NCBI RefSeq assembly: GCF_963576615.1
Contig: NC_088711.1
Span: 25,390,182-25,454,181, forward strand
Direction of reading: 5' to 3'
From: Watersipora subatra
Taxonomy: Eukaryota > Bryozoa > Gymnolaemata > Cheilostomatida > Watersiporidae
DNA: 64,000 nucleotides
Within the stretch, counting starts at the first letter, position 1; every line of letters starts with the position of its first letter. The position numbers and the translations under genes are program-made. Below, one piece after another: positions 1 to 11,989 of the stretch. The notes under the pieces are model-generated. The model saw only the letters and a list, made by a program, of their open reading frames with translations. It was not told where the DNA came from and made no database searches.

Positions 1-1065
1 GAAAAGATTTATTTTTATCTTGAAGGCTTTACTGATATTAAGGTTATTAGAAGGTTACATGACCAGCATAAACAACCTTAGAAATATACCAGAAATTGTA
101 CAACCGTAATGTAAACATCGGTAAATTGATCGATGACGGTAAAAGTGGTGTTGCCAATCTTGCATATTACAATGCGATCCATAATTGTTGATTGACATCT
201 GTGTTGCTTTTAGAGATGGAGCTCTTGTATGACTTCCTCCCATTTTACAATTCACTTACTTGCGTCACGCAGTGTGACTTGGTAAAAGCGGCGAATGCAT
301 GTTTATACCAATGAATCATGATATGGCGGTAATCCTGTTAGAAATGTACGACGGCCATATTTACAGTCTTGAGAAATATTTCTTTTAAATGGTGTGAAGT
401 TGGACTTTGGGTCATAACGCTGTAACTTAAATGACTTTGTGGTTTAAAGCATGCAGCTATAACCTAACAACGTTCCAAGAACGTTTAAGCTTCGTAACCA
501 AGAATATTGATTTGTTTTAGTTATTCGTTAATGATAATCCGTGTAGATCATCATGAGCCAGACAAGCTGAAATATAACAAGATGTGCCTCGTATTATTCC
601 AAAAGTTTCTGACATGGCTATTTGCTTCCAAAGTTGGTAAACAGAACATGTAACCAAAGAGGTGCAGAAAAAAAGGGGCGGCTACATTGGTAGACGTTTA
701 TCTTCGTTATAAGCGCTGATGTTTTTGGTACATATTACCTAAAACCTCAGATCCATCATGGTGGCGGCACTTTAAAATGTTCTTGTATCTCATACAACTA
801 ATTTGGTTGTTTTTGTTAGAAACGAGCAGACTTAACCAATTTGTTGAATTTTGGAAAGCCACTAGATATGATCCTTTCACATCCAATAAAAGCAGAAGTG
901 GATCATTGAGAATGACCTTGAACACTTAACTTGATTGACCAATAGGCAAGCAGCATGAGTGTTATTGATCAATAGTGATCACGTAAGCAGTTTCATGAGA
1001 AAAACATCATAAGCACTGATCACACTGGTCAAGGTTATGTTTTTAGCTTTAGAGCGAGAATTATC

Positions 1066-1129
1066 ACAATGAAATATTGAGCTGCCATGAGCGGCTTTCA
1101 AGGCCGCTCACAGCAGCTCATTTCATTGT
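1066..1129. other. 64-nt strong hairpin
   Basis: ACAATGAAAT..GAGCTGC..GAGCGGC pairs with GCCGCTC..GCAGCTC.ATTTCATTGT around a short TTTCAAG loop, with two small internal bulges. Pre-miRNA-like in size, but equally a small MITE core. Confidence 0.45.
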
Positions 1130-1559
1130 CCGATTACTCACGACTTGCTCAATATTCAACGCTTTTTGTTTTTCAAACAACTTTTATTGGGTTTATACGT
1201 GAACATTTTGGATGACTTTCGGCATCATTGTAAGTCTGGTAGCGCTATAAACGGAACGTAATTGCATTGTTTTGTACCAAGGGCCACCCTGAAATATTGC
1301 CTTTTTTACAGTTCATTTAAATAAAATAAAAGCATCATTGTTACATTTTATTCTATTGTAAGCTTCAATGTTACAACAGGTCACTAAGCAAGCGAGTGTA
1401 TCTCTGGGTTATTTTTAGTGTTGCTGTACGTACAGATTCTGAAGCTGAGAAAGCTCATTACACAAGACCCACTAGCCTGGCAATCTAGCGATGGTCTATT
1501 TACTATATAATGTACTTTTCATACGATTCATCAGTTGAATTTGAAGGCCGACATAGAGA

Positions 1560-1790
1560 AGGATCTTTACTATAATAAGAGCCATGTCCGTCCAGTTGGA
1601 AAAATGATCGTAACGTAAGAGATTGATACCCACTGCACTCCACTCTCCTGTCCAGCACCCTACCTCCTGTGCAAATTTTTCTTCTATCCATGTATAGAAT
1701 AGTTGCACATATACTTATTCTCTGTGCTTCATTGGTAGACCTGACGATCCTTCGGGGCACACCGGACTACCAGAGTGCCCCGAAAATATC
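1560..1790. mobile_element. SINE-B copy
   Basis: Starts ATCTTTACTATAATAAGAGC, then CATGTCCGTCC. The 3' part ACTTATTCTCTGTGCTTCAT...CCTGACGATCC...CAGAGTGCC matches the copy at 4.47 kb. Confidence 0.5.
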
Positions 1791-1838
1791 TATAATAAAA
1801 TATATATATTTTATATATAGGCCTATACAATGTATATG

Positions 1839-1840
<2 letters not shown>

Positions 1841-1890
<50 letters not shown>

Positions 1891-1893
1891 ATA
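1841..1893. repeat. (TA)n microsatellite
   Basis: Almost uninterrupted TA dinucleotides directly following the SINE-B copy. Confidence 0.9.
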
Positions 1894-2360
1894 CCTATAT
1901 ATCTTCTATATATGAAATATAGAAGCATCATAACAGCTCAGGCGGATAGAAGCAGCCCAAGTTAAAAAGTTTAACCATGCAGCTCTGGTCATACTTTATT
2001 TGGTTTAACAGGCACAACTGAAGCTCACTTTTGATTGGACAAAATTAATATTAATGAATCCAATTATCATCTCATGTAATATTAGGAGTTTATTCTTATT
2101 GTTTATTAGCTAAAAAATAAAATTGCACAAAGAAAACATTACTTTTTGAATTCTAGATCTTCGACGTGGCAATACTTCATCGAATTTTGTTAAATAATTT
2201 ATTATCGGCAAATGCATTTTTTTTCTGCAGTTCGTTATCGTTATTTTTCCACTGAGAATAGTGTGGCTAACCATCATCAACTTTATTTGCTTCAGTTCAA
2301 ATATGCTAACAAAAACGGAATTAAATATTGTAGGTCTACAAAAAATAACAAAACATCCGG

Positions 2361-3753
2361 ATACCGTAAAACCTCTCATTGAACGAGACCGTTATTTGAA
2401 TGCCGCCTCCCTTTGACAGCTATTATAAAAGAATGGCTAAAAAATAGAGCGCCACCCTTTAATTGAACGCCATCTCTATTTGACCGCCACTTTGACATTG
2501 TTTGATCTTTACAAACCCATAATAGAAAGTGATCAGTGAAAAAGTGTTCATAAAATCGTACTAATAATAACTCGGTTACATCAATAACAATTAATTCTTT
2601 CATTTTTTCAGTTCATATCGAAGTCCGTTTTCTAACGCCAAAGCTTACAGTTTTTTTTGCTAAAACCTTGAAAGCAACCCCATAAAAATATGCAATTAAT
2701 TTCTGTATCAGGCTAATAGTAGTTCCTTGTATGAAAAACGGTGTACATTTAAAATGGCGTACGATTGATTAGTTTTAGGCTAAAAGTTATGCTTAGCTCT
2801 CATGCGGCTCAAAGTTTATATCATTTGTGCGAAATACAACGCATAAAAAAATTTTGCCTTGCCAAAAAATATTTTGGACACTAATATCGACTAGTTCAAC
2901 AGTGCAGAAGAAAAGTTGAGGTCAGAAGACATTGTGAAAAGTATTGAACAGCCAGAAGATGTTTGTTCCATCGAAAGCAAGAATCAGAACTCAACTGGCC
3001 GAGCAAACGATGCAAATATTTTTGTTTTAAAAATATTAACTTTTGCTTTTGCATGTAATATAAGTATGGTTTGTTTATGTCACTTGTTCTTGAATATGTA
3101 TTTGTAGCATTTGATAGATTATTATTACATAACTTATAAATTTGCAAACTATAGTATATAATCCGATGACATCCTTGCGGTTGTCTTGCAGAACAACGAT
3201 TCGACGCTCTAACTCCTCTTCTATTGCACATAAAAAGCCAGTTTTGGCTGCAGACTTTAGCAAACATATCACTGAGTACAATGAGCTTCTATGCAACATG
3301 TTTAATATAGTTATAAAACAAAGATATGCCTTCAAATTTAGAATAATATGAAAAAAATTAAAAGCTCCAACAAATTGCAAAACCTGTGCTATATCAACAA
3401 TTTATATGGCACAGGCTATAATATCATCACAGGTTAATTGCAAGCAATAGATATCAACTGGTTGAGATATTTCACGACTTCTCAATGCATATTTATTTAG
3501 AGATCTTTGAGAAGTTAGAGGTAAGTTAGCAGATTTATTGCATTTAAAAAGGTTAATCTCGCTCCGCCTAAAGGAGAGTGCAAAATATAGGCGGCATTTG
3601 CTTCACCTGTATAAAAGGATTAAAATTTTCTTTCCAAAATTCTAACGAGCTATTTGAAAAATACAACACCAGCCTCTAATTGACCGCCACTACAAAGGAA
3701 GGGTTGAAAATTAGAGCCACATGACGTTCAAATAGAGGCTTTACAGCATAAGA
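2361..3753. mobile_element. Probable TIR element (GTAAARCCTCT ends)
   Basis: Left end CCGTAAAACCTCTCATTGAACG-like and right end, reverse complemented, CTGTAAAGCCTCTATTTGAA. Subterminal ATTTGACCGCCACT/ATTGACCGCCACT motifs are shared (2485-2500, 3675-3692). The interior has two short open stretches at 2916-3107 and 3142-3351 that I cannot assign. Confidence 0.45.
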
Positions 3754-4224
3754 TTTTTTTCTCAATATTTCATAAAAATTGTAATATAATAGTCCGCTCA
3801 CAGAGTGAATACTGCAGCTAGCAACTACAGATTGTTGCCTGACACTGTAGACCATTTCGCGCTCCAATAAATATTCCCAAACTTTTTATAGACAAAAATA
3901 CTAGAAATATAATCATTTACCAAATCGCTCTATTTGTTATTGCGCAACCTGCAATTAGTCAGTGCTAATTATCTAGGCAAAAAAATTCAGGAAAACTCTG
4001 AAAGCTTCTTCTTACCATAATGCTCTCTTTGATTTCCTTTACAGTCCAAATTATCTAAAAAATGATTGTACAAAAAATATTACATACTGTCTTCTGTCTG
4101 GGTCAAGCACATGCCTTACCAAACATTTTAAATAATCACAACATTTTCGGACATCCGTAATTCAAGATTGGCAGAACGTAACATCTGTCTGTATAATGAT
4201 GTTACTGAGGTTAGCAGGAGTCGG

Positions 4225-4440
4225 AGAAAAACAGTAGTCAATCTTTACTATAATAAACCCGTGTCCGTCTGTTCATCTGTACGGAGCAACGCTAAAAGCG
4301 TTATGAAAAAAATGAATAACACAGAAAATAAACTCAATATCTGGCTTTGCAGCCAAGCGTATTACCAACTACACCACTGGACCAGCTCACATTAACATGG
4401 AATAATTGTGTACCTACTTATTACACATGATGATTTCTCA
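4225..4440. mobile_element. SINE-B copy with tRNA-like segment
   Basis: Begins CTTTACTATAATAAACCCGT. A minus-strand tRNA-like segment (GGTGTAGTTGGTAATACGC, CTGCAAA loop) lies at 4330-4385. It ends with TTATTACAC as at 8.77 kb. Confidence 0.5.
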
Positions 4441-4465
4441 CGCCGCGTCGACAGCCAGCGTACTA

Positions 4466-4715
4466 GTCTTTACTATAACAAGAGCCGCGTTGGTCCGTCC
4501 GTCCAGAGCCACAGTTTAAGGTTGCAAAAAAATAATGCATTACATTGGTTTTGAACCCACATCATTCAGCTTGATGGATCAACACGGGAACATCTGTGCT
4601 TGTCAGCCAATGAATTTTTGTGCACATAGTTATTCTCTGTGTTTTATCAGCTCACCTGATCATCCCTCACAGTACATGAGACCACCAGGGTGCTGGTTGT
4701 TATAATACTTACTAA
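4466..4715. mobile_element. SINE-B copy
   Basis: Starts CTTTACTATAACAAGAGCCG, then TGGTCCGTCCGTCCAGAGCC. The 3' part is GTTATTCTCTGTGTTTTATC...CACCTGATCATCCCTCACAG...CAGGGTGCTGG. Confidence 0.5.
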
Positions 4716-5823
4716 GTTTGTAAGATAGCTGTGATCTCTGTTAGCAGGGTATGTCAAATATGCTCGAGACAGATTCCTCATGTTATACAACCAATATGTT
4801 ATATATTATGTATGTTATATAACTTGCTCACAGTCCGCTGTGCGCTAAATCAACCTTCAGTAAGACATACCGCTAGTAGTTTTTAGAGAGGGAAAATGTA
4901 GGCAGTAATACATGGTAACATATCAACATTTAGCAAGTAGGCCTACATACATACAATGTAGTATTAATTGCATGCTATAGATAATCTATGAATGTTTTCA
5001 CAGAACCTTCCATTCGCAGCTAAAAATTTCTGTTTTCACAAACAAGGTGACGATTTAGTGCACATAATAAGAAATATGTTTTTAAAATAGTATTAAGAAG
5101 TGTTCAAATTTTATGTCGGCGTTAGCTAAAATTAAAAAAAAAAACTTATGAACCAGGGTATTTGCAGGGTGCAGATCTGACACTGAGGTCAATAATCATG
5201 TCATTGAAATGATGACATCTTTAACAAGTAAATTGTTAAAGATGTGCAATCATCTCGGCTTGATAGTCTGGCCATGAAGAGCCTCTGGTAACCCCAGTCT
5301 AAACCCTGAATATTTCTAGCAGGCAAACGGTTCATAAATTGCCTCTGATTAGTCTTATAAATTCTAAAGTGGTAAAAAACATTTAGCTAACTCAGTGCCA
5401 ACTGTAAGCAGAGTGTTGTCTGGGTCAATCTGTCATTAGACAAGGATGTAGTAGCTGTATTCTTAATGACTTTTACTGTATAATCTTTGGTTGTTGTTGG
5501 AGAAGTGAAGTTGTGTCGTCATGGGATTGAGTGCACTTTAAAAACACTTCGGAAGTCATGCCGACGCACGAGATCTGTCAAAAATATTTTTTATTTTTGT
5601 CTTTTCCTTGTTATTCATTATCGGCCCTTTTGAGATATTCATTTGTTATTCAGTTTTAAAATTTAGTGGTCGATAGTTTTATAGAAACAAGCATTCTCTG
5701 TTAATGATTATTTGATAAATTTCAGTGTAATGATGTCATTTTGCAAAAGCGCTTGCCGCTGAAACATTAATATATGTGCCATTCACTGCACTCAACAGAC
5801 AACTAATTACACATGATAAATGT

Positions 5824-6061
5824 ATAGCTGAGTATCCTAGAATGTTAGTTTATGTATCTGGGCGTAATGCTATGTTAGCCTATGTATCTGGGCGTATAGA
5901 TGAGTATCCCAGAATGTTAGCCTATGTATCTGGGCTTATAGCTGAGTATCCCAGAATGTTAGCCTATGTATCTGGGCTTATAGCTGAGTATCTCAGAATG
6001 TTAGTCTATGTATCTGGGCGTATAGCTGAGTATCTCAGAATGTTAGCCTGTGTATCTGGCC
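5824..6061. repeat. 42-bp minisatellite, about 5.7 copies
   Basis: Unit TAGCTGAGTATCCCAGAATG + TTAGCCTATGTATCTGGGCTTA. One unit is shortened by 12 bp. As 42 is a multiple of three, a plus-strand frame (5776-6129) reads a 14-residue repeat, AEYPRMLAYVSGLI. There is no other sign of a gene. Confidence 0.85.
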
Positions 6062-6462
6062 ACGATTGTGTACTAAAAGAAGGAATTACAAAACAATCTG
6101 AAAAAGCCATTCATGTTATCTTACTGTAAGGTTAAAATAAAGTGTTAAATAAAAGATGCATTGTATGAGTTGATTGATATAAAAGCTTCTAAAAGGAAAG
6201 GTATATCTGTTTTAAGATTACACCAGACTTGAATAGTCAAGCTTGATGCATTGCTGGGTTCAAGACATGCTTACGATGATACTAGTTCAGAACACTTTTA
6301 CATCACATGTATCTGGTTGAAAAATTCTATTATCGTTAATAGACATTTTGCTGTTTTAAAAGTCGTTGAAGGTAATAAGCCTACAATCACAACAATTCTT
6401 TTCTTGCTAATAAAAATCGGAAGCATTCAAGACAGCTTTAAAACAAATTCATTGACGAACAT

Positions 6463-6668
6463 ATTACCGACTCAAAACTTTGTTGGACAATATATCACCA
6501 ATTCATAACTTCACTGGACAATACACTACCGACTCAAAACTTCATTGGACAATATATCACTAACTCGTATCCTCATTGGACAATATATCTCTAGCACATA
6601 ACCCTATTGGACTATATGTCAGTTCTCCATAACTCCATTGGACAACATATTACCAAATCATGCCTTAG
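6463..6668. repeat. 31-bp minisatellite, about 6 diverged copies
   Basis: CATTGGACAATATATCAC recurs at exact 31-bp spacing (GGACAA starts at 6485, 6516, 6547, 6578, 6609 and 6640). Confidence 0.8.
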
Positions 6669-7422
6669 CCTATTGCGTAATGCCTTGCCAACGTGTAAGT
6701 TCTTTGATGAATATATCACAAGAATATTACTAATAAATAGTAATTGTACATACAGCATCATAACAAACAATCATGAATAATCAGCTTGCGTAGTTACAGA
6801 AACCTCAGCATTGTGACTGTTGCCAAACATCAGTGCCCCAAAACATCTGAGAGAGTAAACATTATATAGCAATACAAGAACTGGTTGACATCTATCAGCT
6901 GCCAACTTGAACCCAGAACAATAGGATGTGGCTGTGAACTCAATCAAACTATTTGAAGTAGAATGAAAGTTATTCAGTACATTTTAGAATATATTGGAAG
7001 CCTCACACTAGCTCTCTAGTATGTCTTTTCTGATCTGTCACACTCTATGAAATTGATACATAGAGAGAGTTAAATCAAAAATAGAGAGAGTTATATCAGA
7101 CATAGCCCAATTTCCGTCTTCTCCTATAGCTATATTAATTTTGGCCAAACTTCACACACATGTTTAGTTAAAATAAAAAGATTAATAATATTAATAGATT
7201 CAATAATATACATATAAATATTATAAATCAATATTATAATACATAAACAATAAATATCGAAACAAATTTAATAAAATATTAGATTGCAAAACTCCGTCTG
7301 GTTGTTAAAAACCAGCCTTTTAAACAACTCCATGTGGGCTCTCTGATTAGAATGAAGGAAATCTCAAGTATCATTGGGCCTACTGCTGGTCTTCAATATA
7401 CATAATTAATTTTCTGCATAAC

Positions 7423-7588
7423 CCTACATTTGGTAGCCCCGCATAGCCATACATTCGGTAGCCTCGCATAGCCCTGCATTCGGTAGCCCCGCATAGCCCT
7501 GCATTCGGTAGCCTCGCATAGCCCTGCATTCGGTAGCCCCGCATAGCCCTGCATTCGGTCGCCCCGCATAGCACTACATTCGGTAGTC
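7423..7588. repeat. 25-bp minisatellite, about 6.6 copies
   Basis: Unit GCATTCGGTAGCCCCGCATA + GCCCT. Units alternate C/T in GCCCC/GCCTC, suggesting a 50-bp higher-order step. GC-rich compared with its surroundings. Confidence 0.85.
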
Positions 7589-7968
7589 TGACATACTCTG
7601 TATGGTCAATAATTAAAGTGACCATCATACATAGACTAGACTGTACAAATTGTATAAGAAGCCATGATTTGAAAAGCCTGTACAATTTTCAAACCTGATA
7701 GAAAGTAATTGCTTCCCTCTACTTGATCTAATACAAGGAAGAACAACTTCTGAGAAAATGCATTTAGTAGTAGCTGAATGATAAGTACAGGGTATACAAA
7801 GACAAACTCTAAAAGCATTAAGACAATGTCTGAAAATTTATAAACTGCATAACCCTTGAGTGAGAGTACTTTAATGTATTTGAAGACACTTCAGTACCAT
7901 AAGATGTATCCATATCTCTGCCAAGCTGGCACAAAGGAAAAGTCGTGAGTAGGTGAAACTATGAGGTT

Positions 7969-8302
7969 GGTACTATCAATACTGCATGGTGGTACTATCA
8001 ATACTGCATGATGGTACTATCAGTACTGCATGATGGTACTATTAATACTGCATGGTGGTCCTATCAATACTGCATGATGGTACTATCAGTACTGCATGAT
8101 GGTACTATTAATACTGCATGGTGGTCCTATCAGTACTGCATGGTGGTACTGTCAGTACTGCATGGTGGTACTATCAGTACTGCATGGTGGTACTATCTAT
8201 ACTGCATGGTGGTAATATCGGTACTGTTTGGCGATACTATCAGTACTGCATGGTGGTGATATCGGTATTGCATGGTGATACTATCAATACTGTATGGTGG
8301 TA
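7969..8302. repeat. 22-bp minisatellite, about 15 copies
   Basis: Unit GGTACTATCAATACTGCATG + GT. Part of the array shows a 66-bp (three-unit) higher-order repeat. Open frames read through it only because of the repeat. Confidence 0.85.
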
Positions 8303-8555
8303 TTTACGGTTGCCTTTTGTAATTTTAATTGGTTTATACTGTGCGACAGATCAGACCCAAAACATCCAAATAACATATTAATACCACCAACCTTGTTATC
8401 TGTCACACAATATTTAGCCAACCAGTACCAAGAGTCTACTGATAATAGTAATTCGGTGAACCTCTATACCGGGTGGTCAGTATTGATACTCAATAAGACT
8501 GCAACTTTTATCACACTATCACCTTGTGTGCATATCTTTCTATAAACATGGGTAT

Positions 8556-8785
8556 CTATCTATATATCTTATATATATATATCTATATACATAAACGCAA
8601 GTGTTTTTTGTTGGTTTGTTGTATGTCCAGTTATAGCGATAAAATATGCACAAAAAAACTACTTAGCACTGGAATTGAACTCACAAACACTGGTTTTGCA
8701 GACAGGCGCACTAACCACTACACCACACGGCTACCTTGCCTTATCATGGAATAATTGTGGACATACTTATTACATTTACCAATCT
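8556..8785 (-). mobile_element. tRNA-derived SINE with Cys-like anticodon loop
   Basis: On the minus strand the head reads GTGTGGTGTAGTGGTTAGTG (A box), CTGCAAA loop, GAGTTCAATTCC (B box), followed by a body and a TA-rich tail at 8556-8595. The anticodon stem mispairs. Confidence 0.55.
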
Positions 8786-9454
8786 GTAATGGTGATTGGT
8801 TAAAATGCAGGCGTTTCACACTTTAGCTAGCACAATTGAATTACTAAAAAAAAATATGTGCCCAGACTTCCCCAAACTGCTATAAATAGGTATATGTATA
8901 CATAGCATAAACTTAATTTAAGTTATAACACACGCAGACAGAAACAAACACCTTCATTTAAAGTTTACAATGGTGAATGTTGTGTATCTTGAATAAAAAT
9001 AAATTTTCTGTGCAAAAATATGTTTATCACCTGCGCAATGCCAGACATCCATCTAGTTTGTCTATATCAACGTACAATACCGTATATCTTTGAATCAAGA
9101 AGAATGGCTGATTATACCGTTATAACCATCAATCTGCATTTAAATAGAAAGCTTGCCAGATAGAATAGCTGTTGATAATCTCCAAATTTGCTTCATTAAC
9201 AGCCAGCTCCGTAGCTATGTATATACATCTCTACTACCCTGACAGTCTGGTCTGCCGTGAGAGCTCTCCATGTGTAATAAGTATCTGCACAATTATTCCA
9301 ATGTACCATAAGGAGGTTGGGTGGTACTGCTGGTCAAGCTGCTATGCTCAGAATTTGTGAGTTCAGATAGACAGTAATAAACAGTGTTCGTTGGACAGGT
9401 AATAAAATAATTACCCAAAGAATTTGAGTAACTGAAGCTAGTAAAACTACTAAC

Positions 9455-9560
9455 TTACTATAATAAGAGCTGTGTCCTTCATCTAAGACCAGCCTGCTAA
9501 AATGATCTCTTACGCAATCATGACCTTGAAGCGTGCTAGTATTTTTGCAAACAATACATA
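9455..9560. mobile_element. Partial SINE-B copy
   Basis: TTACTATAATAAGAGCTGTG followed by a diverged body. It is truncated where the next SINE begins. Confidence 0.4.
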
Positions 9561-9731
9561 TATATGTGCCGTATTATTCCATAGTATAACAAGGGCAGTA
9601 TAGTGGGTTAGTTTGCTAGTTTGTAGACTTGGACAGAGTTGAAATCCAGGTGAAGTGGACTTTTCGCTCCTAAAACTTTATCGCTACAACTCGACGAATG
9701 ACAGACAAACACTGAGATTTATATATATAGA
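9560..9731 (+). mobile_element. tRNA-derived SINE
   Basis: Head GGCAGTATAGTGGGTTAG with B-box-like GAGTTGAAATCC, then CGACGAATGACAGACAAACA and TGAGATTTATATATATAG, the same tail as the other SINE copies. Confidence 0.5.
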
Positions 9732-11989
9732 TTCAATAATTACATTAGTTGTTCCTATTTGAAAATAATGCAGCCAATTTACAGAACAAAACACGAGCTT
9801 GACCTCTTGTATTATATGGTAGCAATATTACATCATTTCCTGTACAGACTATCACATAAGAGTATAAGAGCTCAGCAGTTTGAGTGAGAAAGTCTAGTCA
9901 ATAGAATTCTGTTTACTTCAAATGTCTGCTCAAACCAATGATTTTATGAACATATTCACTGCAGAGCTAGTCACCCTTCATTCATTGGTTCCCATATATT
10001 GCAGCTAAAATCTCATCCCAAACAATGCTACAACTTAGTGACAACTTTAAAAAGTACATATTCAGTATTTTATAACTTTAGTTGGTGGTATAGCATCTGC
10101 TATTAGTTAGTGCAGATGGTGGCCAGTAATTCACTCGCGAGAAAACAATAATAAACTAAAATCTCTATTGTGAACACTTGAGTACACAAATACAACTGCC
10201 GTTTATGCCAAGTGCATTTGGAACATCTGCAGATAAAATCAATAAACGGTAGGATTAAAGAAAATGTGGGTTAAAACAACACCAAGCGTAAAGTAGTGCA
10301 TTGGAAACTTAGTCCAAATCAAACTACAAAGATCAGTAGTTTATCTATAGTCACTTCGGTTTTTATAAATAAACTTCAATTTATAAATACAATTCTAATT
10401 TAAAATCTTAAAATTTATAAATTTAATTTTAAAATAAATTTGAATAAAGCCGTTATTAATGAATGGTTCAGTATGAACAAACATCAGTCATCAAAAACTG
10501 GGCTTCTTAATAATGGAAATAAAAACAGGTCAACTATATTCCCTTTTGACCAAAACTAGGATTCACAAGCTAGAATAGCAAAGCTAAACAGGATGCTCTT
10601 AATTTTATTTCAATGACTCGCAGAAGATAATCACTATTTAAACATCAAAGGAAATGACAGCTTAGATGAGGTCTCGCGTAGAGCATCTCTGTGATACAGA
10701 CAGCATGCGCTGACATAGAGCCAAGAGGGAGACTGTCACGCTTTGCTTTGGAAACATGAGCAGGGGACACAATGAGTGACATATAAACAGCTAATGAGCT
10801 AATTAGCAGCAAGTGTTACAAACATGCAGATTGATGAAGTTAGACAGAGATGACTGGAACAATAAACGCACTTTGTCAATAAAACCGCTAGGATTACATT
10901 CACGACATTTATGCAGTTAATGCCAAATATGCTACCAAGGTATCAGCAAACTTCATATGAAAATGTAATTGCTTTTGTAACACATTTAAACATTGGCAGA
11001 TTTTGATGTAGTTTTCGTCAAGAGTTTGTTTTAATCATATTTGTTCAAGTATTGTTTTTGAAAGAAAACAAAAATGACCCATTTTTTATTGGATAATAGT
11101 TTAGGAATAATTCTTTCAACTTTTTGGAATCGAGTTTGAAGGTTTACTCATAAATAATACTTAACACTTGCAAATCCAAAAGGTGTTTGTTTGTGTTACA
11201 TAAAAATCTTTCATATAGGTGGGAATAATAGGTGGAGACAACTCACTTAAGGCAAAATAATTACATCATGTGCATACTGCTTTTTAAATAACGCAAAAAT
11301 CGGTATACCTACAAAACTGTAAATTCAAATGACACCAAAGCAACTTAGTAACTGATGTTACAATTAGTCATTTTTTACCCAGAGCTTCTTTATATTATTA
11401 AAAAAGCGGATTATTCTGCCTCTAACCCAACTTCATACATTTTTAAAATTTTGCAACAAGATTACCTTTAATTCATTAAGAACTATCTATTTTGTTATAA
11501 AGTTAATTTATCTTTGGGTTGCAGACTTGAACGTAAATCAAAACTACTCAGGCAAATAACGTTGTCAGCTTGAAAATTGAGAGTTATGCAATGTACTACC
11601 TAGAGAAGACAAATCTTAAATACCTAAGCAAGTAGCCATCCAGTTCTGTGTGATAAATTATGTAATAGTCCAGTTATGGTCACACAACCTTTATAGTAGA
11701 GCAGGAAGATAAACTTATCTTTCAGCCTTTTCCTTTGGAGAGTGGGCTATTCATACAAATATGTTTCATAGCTAGAAATTTATGCTGAATTCAATTATAA
11801 TGTTTCTACACCAATGTGTTTGCACATTTTTGAGCTGAAGAGCACTTTTGAATTGGGAGGGGGCAACTCCAATTTCGCTTGGAAAACCTTACATATCAGT
11901 CAAAGAAAACTATTTTATAATCTCGAAAACTAATAAATGTTTTTATTTGAGATTTGGTGAGTCAACTCTCAGCATTTTTTAATCCCTGC
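9732..11989. other. Intergenic, no gene seen
   Basis: AT-rich single-copy-looking sequence. I found no conserved coding block, no clear repeat and no RNA gene. Confidence 0.5.

Noticed and set aside
5824-8302. CRISPR-like array
   Set aside because: The units are contiguous tandem repeats without unique spacers, and the DNA is eukaryotic.
8694-8760. tRNA-Cys-like sequence on the minus strand
   Set aside because: A and B boxes are present, but the anticodon stem mispairs and a SINE body and tail follow, so it is a SINE head and not a tRNA gene.
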